DNA of 64,000 nt from Acidobacteriota bacterium (GCA_003223115.1 QHXW01000225.1:19114-83113), one strand, 5' to 3'; counted from the stretch's first letter, positions 1 through 9,007 are shown. The notes: generated by a model from the letters alone, not told the origin. A program made the numbers and translations.

Positions 1-498
1 GGCTGGAGTATGCGCGAGAAGGGCAACTACGCGCCTGCAGCCCGCGTTTCGCGGCACATGCTGCACCTGGGAATCATTGTTGGAAATCTCGATGCGGCAA
101 TGCGGTTCTACCGCGATATTCTGGGGTTCACCGAGATCTGGCGTGGATCGAGCGATGGCAAGACGCTTTCGTGGGTAAACATGAAAGTTCCCGACGGCGG
201 TGATTACATCGAGTTCATGCTGTATCGGGACTTGCCGGCGGCCGATAAGCGTGGCGTGGTCCATCACATCGCGCTCGAAGTTCCGGATATGACGGAGGCA
301 CTCGCGGTGCTCGAGGCCCGTCCGTATCGAAAAATGTACACCAGGCCGCTCGAGGCACGCGTTGGGAAAAATCGCCGGCGGCAATTGAATCTGTTCGATC
401 CGGATGGCACGCGAACGGAATTGATGGAACCGAATACGGTGGACGGTAAACCAACGCCATGGTCGGAAGCGCCAGCGCTGGTTGCAACGGGGCACTGA
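1..498 (+). CDS. VOC (glyoxalase/bleomycin-resistance fold) protein, probably the C-terminal part
   Basis: The product has the vicinal-oxygen-chelate fold: two beta-alpha-beta-beta-beta halves, with metal-ligand-like positions at HLG (about residue 20), YIEF, HHIA and TELME. These enzymes bind a divalent metal and act on small molecules as lyases, dioxygenases or epimerases; the substrate cannot be told from sequence. The first ATG is at position 10, but codons 1-9 are open in the same frame. The opening residues also read like a linker between two VOC domains, so the gene may begin outside the window. It converges on the agmatine deiminase gene, with a short repeat between them. Family assignment is secure; the start is uncertain. 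Confidence 0.8.
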   Translation, partial: GWSMREKGNYAPAARVSRHMLHLGIIVGNLDAAMRFYRDILGFTEIWRGSSDGKTLSWVNMKVPDGGDYIEFMLYRDLPAADKRGVVHHIALEVPDMTEALAVLEARPYRKMYTRPLEARVGKNRRRQLNLFDPDGTRTELMEPNTVDGKPTPWSEAPALVATGH

Positions 499-581
499 GC
501 TTGTAGTGCGGAGCGCGGTGAATGCCGATCGCGCGGGTTTAAAGGCCGCAAGTCTCGGCAAACGCGCCGATAGCGTCGACA

Positions 582-626
582 GGCGGAAGCCCGGATGCAA
601 CGCGGGCGCGACGCCTGGCCCAACTT
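582..626 (+). repeat. Short dispersed GC-rich repeat, copy 1 (REP-like)
   Basis: This intergenic stretch carries the core GAAGCCCGGAT, then CGCGGG, then GACGCC and CCAACTT. Two further copies with the same order of blocks lie at 18937-18985 and 19001-19052. It sits between two converging genes, the usual place for REP-like elements. Similarity was judged by eye. Confidence 0.5.
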
Positions 627-629
627 GTG

Positions 630-1670
630 CTACAACGGTTGCTGCTGGGTCATGCAGTGCAGCGTGCCCAGACCCCATACCAGCTCGGTCGAATGGATCC
701 CCACTACTTCGCGGTCCGGAAAGACGCGCCCGAGCGTCGCTAGGGCCACGCGGTCATTCGGATCGTTGAAGGTCGGCACCAGCACCAGGCGGTTGGCGAT
801 ATAGAAGTTCGCGTAGCTGGCGGGGAGGCGTTGGCCGTCGAAAATCACTGGACGGGGCATGGGCAACTTCACGACGTGGAGCGGTTGGGCACGCAACAGA
901 GCCAGGTTCTCGCGCAAGGGCTCGTAATTCGGATCGGACTTGTCTTGTTCCGAGGCGACAACCACGGTGTCGCGATTGACGAAGCGCGCCAGATCGTCGA
1001 TGTGCCCGTGCGTGTCATCGCCGGCGATACCGTTTCGCAGCCAAATCACTTTCCGCGCGCCCAGGTAATCGGCAAGCGCGCGTTCGATCTCGGGGCGGCC
1101 GAGCTTGGGATTGCGCGCCTGCACCGGACTGAGCAGGCATTCTTTTGTCGTGAGCAATGAGCCGCGTCCGTTGACGTCGATGCTGCCGCCTTCGAGCACC
1201 AGGCCCGGGCTCCAGACTTGCATTCTGACGCGGCGCGCGAGCTGGGCCGTTACAGCGTTATCGTGTTTCCAGTTGTCGTACTTGGCCCAACCATTGAAAT
1301 TCCAGTTGGTGATGGCCACTTCGCCCCGTTTATTGCGGACGAAGATCGGCCCGTAATCGCGCGTCCAGGAACGGTTGGTGGCGCAGCGGAAAAACTCCAC
1401 GGCATCCAGGTCGGCGTCGATTTTCTTCAGAATACGCCGCGCACCGTTTGCGAGATCTTGATTCTCGACCAGGATGCGCACGCGTTCCACTTGAGCCAGC
1501 CTACGCACAATCTCGCCGTAGACCCAAGGAATAGGGGCGAAGCGACCGGGCCAATCGTCCCGATTGTGCGGCCACGCGATCCAGGTGGTTTCATGCGGCT
1601 CCCACTCAGCGGGCATGCGGAAACCCAGCGCCCGCGGGGTTGGTGCGGTCGAGCGCGCAATCTGCTTCAT
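630..1670 (-). CDS. aguA: Agmatine deiminase (peptidylarginine-deiminase fold)
   Basis: This enzyme hydrolyses agmatine to N-carbamoylputrescine and ammonia, the second step of the arginine-decarboxylase route to putrescine, in the cytoplasm. The 346 residues match the family length. Visible active-site motifs are WTRDYGPIFV (about 102-111), the histidine motif DDTHGHIDDLARF (about 216-228), and the nucleophilic cysteine in GTLHCMTQQQP near the C-terminus (about residue 339). Its ATG overlaps the stop of the upstream gene by one base (TAATG), so the two should be translationally coupled. The partner encodes the next enzyme, which supports the assignment strongly. Confidence 0.93.
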   Translation of the reverse strand: MKQIARSTAPTPRALGFRMPAEWEPHETTWIAWPHNRDDWPGRFAPIPWVYGEIVRRLAQVERVRILVENQDLANGARRILKKIDADLDAVEFFRCATNRSWTRDYGPIFVRNKRGEVAITNWNFNGWAKYDNWKHDNAVTAQLARRVRMQVWSPGLVLEGGSIDVNGRGSLLTTKECLLSPVQARNPKLGRPEIERALADYLGARKVIWLRNGIAGDDTHGHIDDLARFVNRDTVVVASEQDKSDPNYEPLRENLALLRAQPLHVVKLPMPRPVIFDGQRLPASYANFYIANRLVLVPTFNDPNDRVALATLGRVFPDREVVGIHSTELVWGLGTLHCMTQQQPL

Positions 1671-2551
1671 TAATCGTTCAGCCGGTTGAGAATGGGCGAG
1701 TAGGCATCAATGCGGCGGTCGCGCAGGAAAGGCCAGTTGCGCCGCACCTCTTCGATGCGCTTGCGGTCACACTCGACGACGAGCGTTTCTTCGCGATCGT
1801 GCGCAGTTTCGGCCAAAACCTGTCCGAAGGGGTCGGCCACGAAAGATGCTCCCCAGAATTCCAGACCTTGCTCTGGCGATCCTTCAAATCCCACGCGATT
1901 CACCGCCGCTACGTAGAGCCCGTTCGCGATGGCATGCGAGCGCTGGATGGTACGCCAGGCGTCGTATTGCACGGCGCCGTACTGGTCCTTCTCCGAAGGG
2001 TGCCACCCGATCGCGGTCGGATAGAAAATGACCTCGGCGCCGTTGAGCGCGGCCAGCCGCGCCGCCTCCGGATACCACTGGTCCCAGCACACCAGCGGCG
2101 CAATGCGCGCATAGCGTGTATCGAAACTACGGAAACCGAGATCGCCCGGCGTGAAGTAGAACTTTTCAAAATAGAGCGGATCGTCGGGGATGTGCATCTT
2201 GCGGTACATTCCGGCCAGCGAGCCGTCAGCGTCAATCACGACGGCGGTGTTGTGATACACGCCTGCGGACCGCCGCTCGAAGATCGGCGCTATCACGACC
2301 GCGCGCAACTCCTGTGCCAGGCGCCCCAGGGCTTCGGTGGTCGAACCGGGAATGGGCTCGGCGAAATCGAACAGGCGCGCATTTTCTTCGCGGCAGAAGT
2401 ATTGGGAACGGAACAGCTCCTGCAAGCAAATAATCTGAGCGCCACGTCCCGCAGCTTCGCGAATGCGCCATTCGGCTTTGGCCAGGTTCTCGGAAGGGTC
2501 GGGTGAGCAAGCCATCTGGACCAGACCCACCCGGAACTTCGAATCGGTCAC
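1670..2551 (-). CDS. aguB: N-carbamoylputrescine amidohydrolase (carbon-nitrogen hydrolase)
   Basis: The protein hydrolyses N-carbamoylputrescine to putrescine, CO2 and ammonia. The nitrilase-superfamily catalytic triad is visible: Glu in CLQELFRSQYF, Lys in MYRKMHIPDDP and Cys in PLVCWDQWYPEAAR. The start is most likely GTG at 2551, giving VTDSKFRVGLVQMACS; an in-frame GTG at 2578 would add nine residues of poor coding character. A TACAAT sequence sits immediately before the 2551 start, so a very short leader is possible. It is divergent from the HAD gene and forms a two-gene operon with aguA. The neighbour and the wide active-site aromatics favour the polyamine substrate over other nitrilase substrates. 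Confidence 0.92.
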   Translation of the reverse strand: MTDSKFRVGLVQMACSPDPSENLAKAEWRIREAAGRGAQIICLQELFRSQYFCREENARLFDFAEPIPGSTTEALGRLAQELRAVVIAPIFERRSAGVYHNTAVVIDADGSLAGMYRKMHIPDDPLYFEKFYFTPGDLGFRSFDTRYARIAPLVCWDQWYPEAARLAALNGAEVIFYPTAIGWHPSEKDQYGAVQYDAWRTIQRSHAIANGLYVAAVNRVGFEGSPEQGLEFWGASFVADPFGQVLAETAHDREETLVVECDRKRIEEVRRNWPFLRDRRIDAYSPILNRLND

Positions 2552-2612
2552 AATTGTATTGTATGATCGGCGCGGCACGAATCACGCTCCTTCAGGAGAT
2601 TTTTCGCACGGC

Positions 2613-3308
2613 ATGAACCCCGTCCCGGCTTCCGCGTTGGTGCTTTTCGACATCGACGGCACTTTGATCCGGCGTGCCGGCCCGCATCACCGGCAGGCGC
2701 TGGTGGAGGCAGTACGGTCGATCACAGGGTTGGATACGACCACCGATCACATTCCGGTGCACGGCATGCTGGACCCCGACATCCTCTCACGCATGATGCA
2801 CGATGCTGGCGCTTCGAAAGCCGCCATTCGCCGCCAGATGCCTGATATCATCAAGCGGGCCCAGACGATTTATGTACGTAGCTGTCCGGACCTGCAAAGG
2901 AAGACTTGCCCCGGCGTTCGGGGCTTGCTGTATTTCCTGAATCGGCGCGCCGTGCCGGTGGGCCTGGTGACCGGTAACCTGACGCGCATTGGGTGGAAGA
3001 AAATGGAACGCGCGGGCCTGCGTCATTATTTCCGTTTTGGCGTGTTTGCAGAGATGGCGCCGAACCGCTCCGAATTGGCGCGAATGGCCATCGAGCATGC
3101 ACGCGAGCGCGGCTGGATCGAAGCCAACGCCCGGGTCTCATTAATTGGCGACGCGCCGAGCGACATCATCGCGGCCCATGAAAATGGAGCGCGCGCCATA
3201 GCAGTGCACACGGGCATTTCCACCCGCGAGGAACTGACGGCGCTGGGGCCCGATCTGCTGCTCGAAGATCTGCGCCAGCTTAGCCTGGAGACGTTGCTGC
3301 ACGACTGA
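2613..3308 (+). CDS. HAD-superfamily phosphatase (phosphoglycolate-phosphatase-like)
   Basis: HAD hydrolases remove phosphate through an aspartyl-phosphate intermediate. Motif I is VLFDIDGTLI at about residues 10-19, motif II is the LVTGN threonine, the motif III region surrounds the conserved lysine, and motif IV is LIGDAPSDIIAA. A helical cap follows motif I (residues about 25-95), as in the Gph/beta-phosphoglucomutase group. The open frame extends upstream to 2463, but ATG 2613 is preceded by CAGGAGAT and avoids overlap with the divergent aguB. The product is about 231 residues, normal for the group. The substrate is unknown; phosphoglycolate is only one option. Confidence 0.85.
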   Translation: MNPVPASALVLFDIDGTLIRRAGPHHRQALVEAVRSITGLDTTTDHIPVHGMLDPDILSRMMHDAGASKAAIRRQMPDIIKRAQTIYVRSCPDLQRKTCPGVRGLLYFLNRRAVPVGLVTGNLTRIGWKKMERAGLRHYFRFGVFAEMAPNRSELARMAIEHARERGWIEANARVSLIGDAPSDIIAAHENGARAIAVHTGISTREELTALGPDLLLEDLRQLSLETLLHD

Positions 3309-3324
3309 GGCTCCCGGGCAAGAC

Positions 3325-4011
3325 TTACGAGGCGGGCTTGCGCAACCAGATGTAGCAATGGTTCCCGATCTGCCGGGCGCGGGCGGAACGAAACAAGATC
3401 AAATCCAGATACCGGAAGGGAAACAACAGCCATCCCAGAGCGCCGTGGGCGACCGCGCGCAATGGCCGCCACGGCAGCCACACTTTGACGTATTCGAGTA
3501 CGAACACCAGGAGTGTGGCGGTGGGCCCGGTCCTCCAGCCTTCCGCGATCACTTGAAGGCCGTTCGAATACTGACGCAGGCCGTCCGGCGTGAAGCGGCG
3601 GAAATCCCGGGGATACTCGTGAAAGGGATGGCAGAACGGAACCACGACGTGGGCGAAGCCGCCGGGTGCAAGCACGCGTGTGATTTCGGCCATGACGCAC
3701 TCAGGATGCTCCACGTGCTCGAGCACCGCGTCGCATTCCACGCGCTGGAACAGATTCGAGCGGAAGGGCAACTGCTCGGCACTGCCGGCGACATTCACTC
3801 CCGCAAGCGGAACCAAATCGATACTGACGTAGCCATCCACCACAGACCCCGCACCGCCGATGTATAGATTCCAGCGGCCCAGAGGCGCATCGATCTCGAG
3901 TTCTCGCGGATTCCGGAGCAGAGGATCGGGCGGCCGTAGCGCGCGGGCCAGGCGGCTGGTCCAGCTCGGAGAGGTGCGCTGGCAATAGAGATTCTCGACG
4001 TTTCCACTCAC
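3325..4011 (-). CDS. Class I SAM-dependent methyltransferase
   Basis: The core looks like a Methyltransf_11 Rossmann fold. A degenerate glycine-rich motif (NLYIGGAGS, about 48-56) is followed by the acidic VSIDLVPLAGV strand end, then SAEQLPFRSNLFQRVECDAVLEHVEHPE and VLAPGGFAHVVVPFCHPFHEYP. The C-terminal part has a hydrophobic stretch (about 165-205) that may touch the membrane. The GTG start directly abuts the stop of the permease gene upstream, so it is the third gene of a lysS-permease-methyltransferase operon. Similar enzymes modify lipids, quinones or glycans; the substrate cannot be read from the sequence. Confidence 0.82.
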   Translation of the reverse strand: MSGNVENLYCQRTSPSWTSRLARALRPPDPLLRNPRELEIDAPLGRWNLYIGGAGSVVDGYVSIDLVPLAGVNVAGSAEQLPFRSNLFQRVECDAVLEHVEHPECVMAEITRVLAPGGFAHVVVPFCHPFHEYPRDFRRFTPDGLRQYSNGLQVIAEGWRTGPTATLLVFVLEYVKVWLPWRPLRAVAHGALGWLLFPFRYLDLILFRSARARQIGNHCYIWLRKPAS

Positions 4012-5247
4012 CTATTCGTACCGCAGCACTTCAGTGGGCGTGAGCCGGCTGGCGCTGCGCGCCGGATAAATGGTCGCCAGGAAACTGATGACAATCGCGA
4101 CCGCCGCCACCCAGACACCGTCCCAGAGGCGCGGCTCTAAGGGCACGTAACTCAGGGCGTACACCTGCTCGTCAAGGCGGATCCAGCGATACTTGGCCGC
4201 GAAATAGCAAAGCGTATACCCGACCGCCAGCCCAACGATGGTACCAGTGACACCGATCAGGACGCCTTGCATCATGAAAATCTTGCGGATCTGATTGCGG
4301 CGGGCGCCCATGGACATCAGCACGGCGATATCGCGATACTTTTCCATCACCATCATGACCAGCGAGATCAAGATATTGAGCGCCGCCACTAGCACAATCA
4401 GCCCGATGGTCACAATCGTGACCACTTTCTCCATCTTGAAGGCGTTGAGCAACTGGTGATTCTGTTCCATCCAGCTCATGGCCGTGAGGTTCGGACCCGC
4501 CATTTTGCCGACACTGGCGGCCACCTGAGGCGCTAAGTACAGGTCATCGAGTTTCAGCTCGATTTCGTTGACCACATCAGGCAGAGCAAAGGTCTCCTGC
4601 GCTGTTTCGAGCGACGTGTAAGCCCAGTTGTCGTCGTACTGATAAAAGCCCGATTGAAAAATGCCCACGACGCGAAAGCGCTGGTAGCTGGGCTTCGGGC
4701 CCACGGGCGTCATGACTCCCTGCGGGCTGATGACCGTGACGAAACTGTCGAGCAGCATGCCGGTGTCGCGCGCCAGATCGGACCCGAGAATGATGCCCCG
4801 AGAAGCGCCTTGACCGCGGAGCCGGTCGAGCGAACCCTCTTTCAAATGCGTCAGCACATCACTGACTTGAACTTCGGCGCGCGCATCGATCCCCTTGAGA
4901 ATTGCGCCTTGCGCACGCAGCGGCCCGGTGAGGAAAACCTGGCCGTAGAGCGCCGGCGCCGCGCCAATCACGTGCGGCAGCTTGCGAAGCTTTGGAATCA
5001 GGTCGCGCCAATTGTCTATGCCGTTTCCAGCCACCTTGGGGATAACGTCCACGTGCGCGGTGGCGCCTAACAAGTTCTTTTGCAGCTCATTGCGAAAGCC
5101 ATTATTCACCGCAAGCGCGATGATCAGCGCCATGACGCCCGCGGCCACGCCGATCACCGAGATGACGGTGACCACCGAGACCACGGCTTCTTTGCGCCGG
5201 GCCCTCAGGTAGCGCTTAGCAACGAAAAGTTCGAAGGTTGCGGGCAC
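4012..5247 (-). CDS. LolC/LolE-type lipoprotein-releasing ABC transporter permease
   Basis: Lol permeases extract outer-membrane lipoproteins from the inner membrane with the LolD ATPase. The N-terminus reads FELFVAKRYLRARRKEA, followed by one membrane helix (about 20-45), a large periplasmic region, and three C-terminal helices (about 275-300, 320-345, 375-400). The cytoplasmic coupling segment EKYRDIAVLMSMGARRNQI and the terminus YPARSASRLTPTEVLRYE are typical. GTG 5247 lies five bases after the lysS stop and gives 411 residues; an earlier GTG at 5283 would overlap lysS. No lolD gene is adjacent, although lysS-lolC/E-lolD is a common order, so the ATPase must be encoded elsewhere. Confidence 0.88.
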   Translation of the reverse strand: MPATFELFVAKRYLRARRKEAVVSVVTVISVIGVAAGVMALIIALAVNNGFRNELQKNLLGATAHVDVIPKVAGNGIDNWRDLIPKLRKLPHVIGAAPALYGQVFLTGPLRAQGAILKGIDARAEVQVSDVLTHLKEGSLDRLRGQGASRGIILGSDLARDTGMLLDSFVTVISPQGVMTPVGPKPSYQRFRVVGIFQSGFYQYDDNWAYTSLETAQETFALPDVVNEIELKLDDLYLAPQVAASVGKMAGPNLTAMSWMEQNHQLLNAFKMEKVVTIVTIGLIVLVAALNILISLVMMVMEKYRDIAVLMSMGARRNQIRKIFMMQGVLIGVTGTIVGLAVGYTLCYFAAKYRWIRLDEQVYALSYVPLEPRLWDGVWVAAVAIVISFLATIYPARSASRLTPTEVLRYE

Positions 5248-5251
5248 AAAA

Positions 5252-6754
5252 TCAGGATTCGAGCGCGCGCAGGCGCCCGGCAATTCCGATCTCGCCTTCA
5301 GGCCGCAGCAGCGGGAATAGAATCACATCGCGGATGGAGCGCGAGTTAGTGAGAATCATGGTCAACCGGTCGATGCCGACACCTTCTCCGCCGGCGGGCG
5401 GCATACCGTAGCACAAAGCCCGAATGTAATCCTCGTCCATCTGGTGCGCCTCTTCGTCGCCTTTCTCGTGCATGGCAATCTGCATTTCAAAGCGCCGCCG
5501 CTGCTCCTGCGGGTCGTTCAGCTCGGTATATGCGTTTGCGATTTCCATCCCGGCGGCGTAAATCTCGAAGCGCTCGACGAATTCCGGATCATCCGGCTTG
5601 GCCTTCGAAAGCGGCGAGGTTTCAACCGGATAATCATAAATGATGGTCGGCTGTATGAGCTGCTCTTCCACGGTGTTCTCGAAAATCTCGGTGAGCGCCT
5701 CGCCGGGCGAACTCTTATGCGAATGCTCTTTGAGCCACTCGGGATCGCGGACATTGTCGAGCGTCGGCCGGTTGTCGCCCTTCCAGAACTCCACCACGGC
5801 TTGGCGCATGGTGAAGCGGCGCGGAGCGCTGAAATCGAGCTTCGCGCCTTCGTATCCCACTTCGGTTGACCCAGTTGCATCTAAGGCTACTTGACGGAGC
5901 AGGTCAGCCGAAAGGTCCATCAAACCGCGGTAATCGGTATACGCCTGATAAAACTCGAGCATGGTGAATTCGGGATTGTGTTGCGTTGACAAGCCCTCGT
6001 TACGGAAATTCCGGTTGATCTCGTAAACGCGGTCCAATCCACCCACCACCAGGCGTTTCAGATACAGCTCAGGAGCAATGCGCAGGTAGAGATCAATATC
6101 CAGCGTGTTGTGATGCGTCACAAACGGACGAGCCGTGGCGCCTCCATAAAGCGGCTGCATCATGGGAGTCTCCACTTCGATGAAACCCCGTTCTTCAAGC
6201 TGCCGCCGCAACGACGCAATGATGCGGCTGCGCACGACAAACACCTTGCGTGATTCCGGATTGGCGATCAAATCCAGATAGCGCTGGCGATAACGCATCT
6301 CGATGTCCTCGAGGCCGTGCCACTTTTCGGGCATCGAAAACAGAGTCTTCGCCAGGAATTCGAGATGCTCCACATGAACGGTCAGCTCGCCGGTGCGCGT
6401 GCGAAACAGATAACCTTCGGCGCCGATCACGTCCCCGATATCGAGTATCTGGAACAGGCGAAAATCCGAGGGACAAACGGCGTCGCTACGGACGTAGATC
6501 TGCAGTTGCTCGCCATTCTGGGAGAGGTGCGCGAAGCCGGCCTTACCCTTACTGCGAAAAGTCTTCACGCGGCCCGATACGCGCACCTTAAAATCGGGTG
6601 ATAGCTCTTCGGCTGTTTTGGCGCTGTACTCGTTCAGAATCTGGGGAACGGTGTGCGTAAAATCGTACTTCCTGCCGTAGGCGTGGAAACCCAGGCTTTC
6701 GATTTCGCGTATGCGTTCCCAGCGCTGCTTGAGCAGCTCATCTTCAAGCGACAA
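5252..6754 (-). CDS. lysS: Lysyl-tRNA synthetase, class II
   Basis: It charges tRNA-Lys with lysine in the cytoplasm. The 500 residues are full length: an N-terminal OB-fold anticodon-binding domain (about 55-165, with [19 protein letters not shown]), then the class II catalytic core. Motif 2 is [18 protein letters not shown] and motif 3 is [20 protein letters not shown]. The start is TTG at 6754, supported by AAAGGAGAT about five bases upstream. It heads an operon with a Lol permease and a methyltransferase and is divergent from a glycosyltransferase. Confidence 0.97.
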   Translation of the reverse strand: MSLEDELLKQRWERIREIESLGFHAYGRKYDFTHTVPQILNEYSAKTAEELSPDFKVRVSGRVKTFRSKGKAGFAHLSQNGEQLQIYVRSDAVCPSDFRLFQILDIGDVIGAEGYLFRTRTGELTVHVEHLEFLAKTLFSMPEKWHGLEDIEMRYRQRYLDLIANPESRKVFVVRSRIIASLRRQLEERGFIEVETPMMQPLYGGATARPFVTHHNTLDIDLYLRIAPELYLKRLVVGGLDRVYEINRNFRNEGLSTQHNPEFTMLEFYQAYTDYRGLMDLSADLLRQVALDATGSTEVGYEGAKLDFSAPRRFTMRQAVVEFWKGDNRPTLDNVRDPEWLKEHSHKSSPGEALTEIFENTVEEQLIQPTIIYDYPVETSPLSKAKPDDPEFVERFEIYAAGMEIANAYTELNDPQEQRRRFEMQIAMHEKGDEEAHQMDEDYIRALCYGMPPAGGEGVGIDRLTMILTNSRSIRDVILFPLLRPEGEIGIAGRLRALES

Positions 6755-6782
6755 TCAGATCTCCTTTTGAGGGAAATAGGTT

Positions 6783-6790
6783 ATTATAAT
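6783..6790. promoter_or_regulatory. Palindromic -10 element shared by lysS and the divergent glycosyltransferase gene
   Basis: The octamer ATTATAAT is its own reverse complement and contains TATAAT on both strands (6785-6790 plus, 6788-6783 minus). It lies about 30 bases from each start codon. No good -35 hexamer is seen at 16-18 bases on either side, so the promoter call is tentative. Confidence 0.4.
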
Positions 6791-6825
6791 TCACGCGCCT
6801 TGATCTTCCTGGACCGACGCAGCCT

Positions 6826-7548
6826 TTGACTCGCTCCCTATCCATCATTATCCCCGCATACAACGAGGAAAAGCGGCTTCCAGCCACGCTCGAACGCATC
6901 TCATCTTACCTGGGACGTGCCGGCTGGGAATTTTGTGAGGTGCTGGTGGTGGACGACGGCTCCACGGATAATACCGTCGCCGCGGCCGAGAGAGCCCGAA
7001 AGTGTACCGTGCGCGTGCTGCGCAATCCAGGCAATCGCGGGAAAGGTTATTCCGTACGGCATGGCATGACCGAGGCCAAGGGCGAGTGGCGGTTATTCAC
7101 GGATGCCGATCTTTCCGCTCCCATTGAAGAGCTGCAAACGTTGTGGGCGGCTGCGGAGAAATCGGGTGCACAGGTTGTGATCGGCTCGCGGGCGCTCGAC
7201 CGGTCGCTCATCGGAGTACATCAATCCGTGTTTCGGGAAACGGCCGGCAAACTGTTCAACCTGGCAGTTCGCGTGATGACCGGATTGCCTTTCTGGGACA
7301 CACAGTGCGGATTCAAGCTGTTTGAAGCGCGTGCGGCGAGGGAGATTTTCAGCCGTCAGCAGCTCGAGAGGTTCGGCTTCGACGTGGAAGTCCTGTTCAT
7401 TGCGCGCAAGCTCGGCTACCGCGCCATCGAAGTCCCGGTGCACTGGAACGACGTGACCGGCACTAAAGTCGGCGCCGTCGGAGGGCTCTCGGCGTTTCTG
7501 GATCCGCTGCGGATTCGGGTCAATCAGCTCAAGGGAAAATACCGGTAG
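6826..7548 (+). CDS. Family 2 glycosyltransferase, dolichyl-phosphate glucosyltransferase-like
   Basis: The GT-A fold is clear: LSIIIPAYNEEKRLPATLERI at the N-terminus, EVLVVDDGSTDNT (about 40-52), RNPGNRGKGYSVRHGM, and the metal-binding motif LFTDADLSAPIEEL (about 90-103). QCGFKLFEA and FGFDVEVLFIARKLGYR follow, and these place it near the DPG/DPM synthase group that loads a sugar onto a polyprenyl phosphate. There is no C-terminal membrane domain (240 residues), so it should be cytoplasmic or peripheral. The start is TTG at 6826; the upstream region shares a palindromic -10 with lysS. Confidence 0.88.
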   Translation: MTRSLSIIIPAYNEEKRLPATLERISSYLGRAGWEFCEVLVVDDGSTDNTVAAAERARKCTVRVLRNPGNRGKGYSVRHGMTEAKGEWRLFTDADLSAPIEELQTLWAAAEKSGAQVVIGSRALDRSLIGVHQSVFRETAGKLFNLAVRVMTGLPFWDTQCGFKLFEARAAREIFSRQQLERFGFDVEVLFIARKLGYRAIEVPVHWNDVTGTKVGAVGGLSAFLDPLRIRVNQLKGKYR

Positions 7549-7564
7549 TTACCGGCCGATCAAT

Positions 7565-8245
7565 CTAGCGGCGGACGATCAGCTCACGCAATTGTTCGCG
7601 CGTGAGGAAAAACTTCACCGAATCGAAACTCTGGAACAGCTTCTCCAGGCTGCGATTGTTGAAAAGTTGGGCGGGTTTGCGGAAACCGCGTTGTGCCAGA
7701 AGAACCGTTTGTTGGTCCTTGATGCGGAAGGAATAAAAAGGAACCTGGCGCGATTTTTCGTCAGCATGGAAATAGGCCAGCATATAGCTCTTGGGACGCA
7801 CGATGCGCCCCAGCCGCTCGAGAGTGGCCGCCAGCAAGACACTAGGCAGGAACTGGAGCACGTCCCAAACCAGCACGGCATCGAACTGCTCCGTATCAAA
7901 GTTCAGGTTGTGCCCAAGAAAACTCTCAATACGAGCGGAATTTGCCAGCTCGGCCGGATCCTTTCCGGCAAAATTGTCGTCCAGACTGCGTAAGAAGTCC
8001 TCAGAGTATAACCGATGGCCCAGATTGGTGATGAAGTTGATATTGTCCTGGCTGGCACCGGCGAGGTCCAGCACGGAAAGGCCCTGCTGGCCGCGGATGT
8101 AGGCGAAAAACTGCTCGAGTCCCCGGCTCGGACGCGTAGTTACGATTTCCTACTCAACCTGCCTGGAGCCCGGTTCGTGATTGTCTCGACCAAGAGACCC
8201 GGGACCAGGGGGCAACGTAGCTCCTGGACGACGGAGCATGCTCAT
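7565..8245 (-). pseudogene. SAM-dependent methyltransferase split by an in-frame amber codon
   Basis: An ATG at 8245 opens a frame of 31 codons that ends in TAG at 8152-8150. The same frame then continues without a start for 25 codons (EIVTTRPSRGLEQFFAYIRG and onward) into the conserved-looking region VLDLAGASQDNINFI (glycine motif), DAVLVWDVLQFLP and a helical C-terminal part. The usable downstream start is a GTG at 8074, which would delete the segment before the SAM motif. The upstream segment is Pro/Gly-rich. A point nonsense mutation is the simplest reading; amber read-through is a less likely alternative. The gene follows bactofilin on the same strand with a gap of about 40 bases. Confidence 0.6.
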
Positions 8246-8286
8246 GAATCTGTCCGTAATCAACTACGCAGTCCCCCTCGCCCAAA

Positions 8287-8865
8287 CTAGCGCTTTACCT
8301 CGGCACCAGCGGCTGCGGTCTGCGTGTGACCCGTCGCAGGGGTCGACGCGTTTTGCGGTCGAGGCTGCTGCTGTTGTGCAGGGGACTTAGACGGCTCAGA
8401 TTTGACGATGTCGATGCTTCCTTTGAAGTACGCCCCGTCTTCGATGATGATGCGGGCGGTCTTGATGTCTCCAACAAGCCGGGCGTCTTTCCGGATCTCC
8501 AGGCGGTCGCTGGCGTCCACGTTGCCCTGAATGGTTCCGAGGACCACGACTTCGCGCGCTTTCACAGTGGAGTGCACTTTACCGTTCGGTCCGATCGTGA
8601 GCCTGTGCTCTTGCAGTTCGATACTGCCTTCCACGTCGCCGTCGATATAAAGGTCTTCTTTGCTAAAGATCTGACCGTTGATTTTAACGGCTTTCCCGAT
8701 GCTGGCCGAACCACGCGCGCTGTCCGGCTCCGGAGTCGTTTTAAATGGCATGCTCGACAAGGGTGTTGCCTCCTTCTTGGTTTCAATAGGATTCGACGGC
8801 TGAGCCGCCTGTTTGGGCGCGGGCGGAGTGTCTTCCGAACTGCGTTGTTTATTAAATATACTCAC
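8287..8865 (-). CDS. Bactofilin (polymer-forming cytoskeletal protein)
   Basis: Bactofilins self-assemble into filaments that organise cell shape and envelope enzymes. The central domain (about residues 60-150) shows the repeating beta-helix pattern: SASIGKAVKINGQIFSKEDL, IDGDVEGSIELQEHRLTIG, AREVVVLGTIQGNVDASDRL, KDARLVGDIKTARIIIEDG. It is flanked by Pro/Ser/Gln-rich, disordered-looking tails. The start is GTG at 8865, with AAGGAGGGCC eight to ten bases upstream. A candidate promoter lies at 8922-8949. The amber-split methyltransferase follows on the same strand. Confidence 0.93.
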   Translation of the reverse strand: MSIFNKQRSSEDTPPAPKQAAQPSNPIETKKEATPLSSMPFKTTPEPDSARGSASIGKAVKINGQIFSKEDLYIDGDVEGSIELQEHRLTIGPNGKVHSTVKAREVVVLGTIQGNVDASDRLEIRKDARLVGDIKTARIIIEDGAYFKGSIDIVKSEPSKSPAQQQQPRPQNASTPATGHTQTAAAGAEVKR

Positions 8866-8921
8866 GATTGCGGCCCTCCTTGGTATAAAAAATTACCGTT
8901 GCACTCCTGCTGACTTCTTAG

Positions 8922-8949
8922 TCTATAGGGGAATGTGGAAAAAAGGCAA
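8922..8949 (-). promoter_or_regulatory. Candidate sigma-70 promoter of the bactofilin gene
   Basis: On the minus strand TTGCCT (8949-8944) and TATAGA (8927-8922) are separated by 16 bases, about 55 bases upstream of the GTG start. The match is reasonable but not perfect. Confidence 0.35.
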
Positions 8950-9007
8950 ACTATCCTATGGTTATGAAGAGGCCATGTTGATCCGGCGTCATTTAAATAG
9001 CCATCGG

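Noticed and set aside
1640..2506. 288-codon plus-strand frame over the agmatine pathway genes
   Set aside because: It overlaps the catalytic regions of aguB in antisense and has no homology-like features.
6755..6825. T-box or riboswitch leader for lysS
   Set aside because: The gap is about 70 bases and has no specifier-type hairpin or antiterminator.
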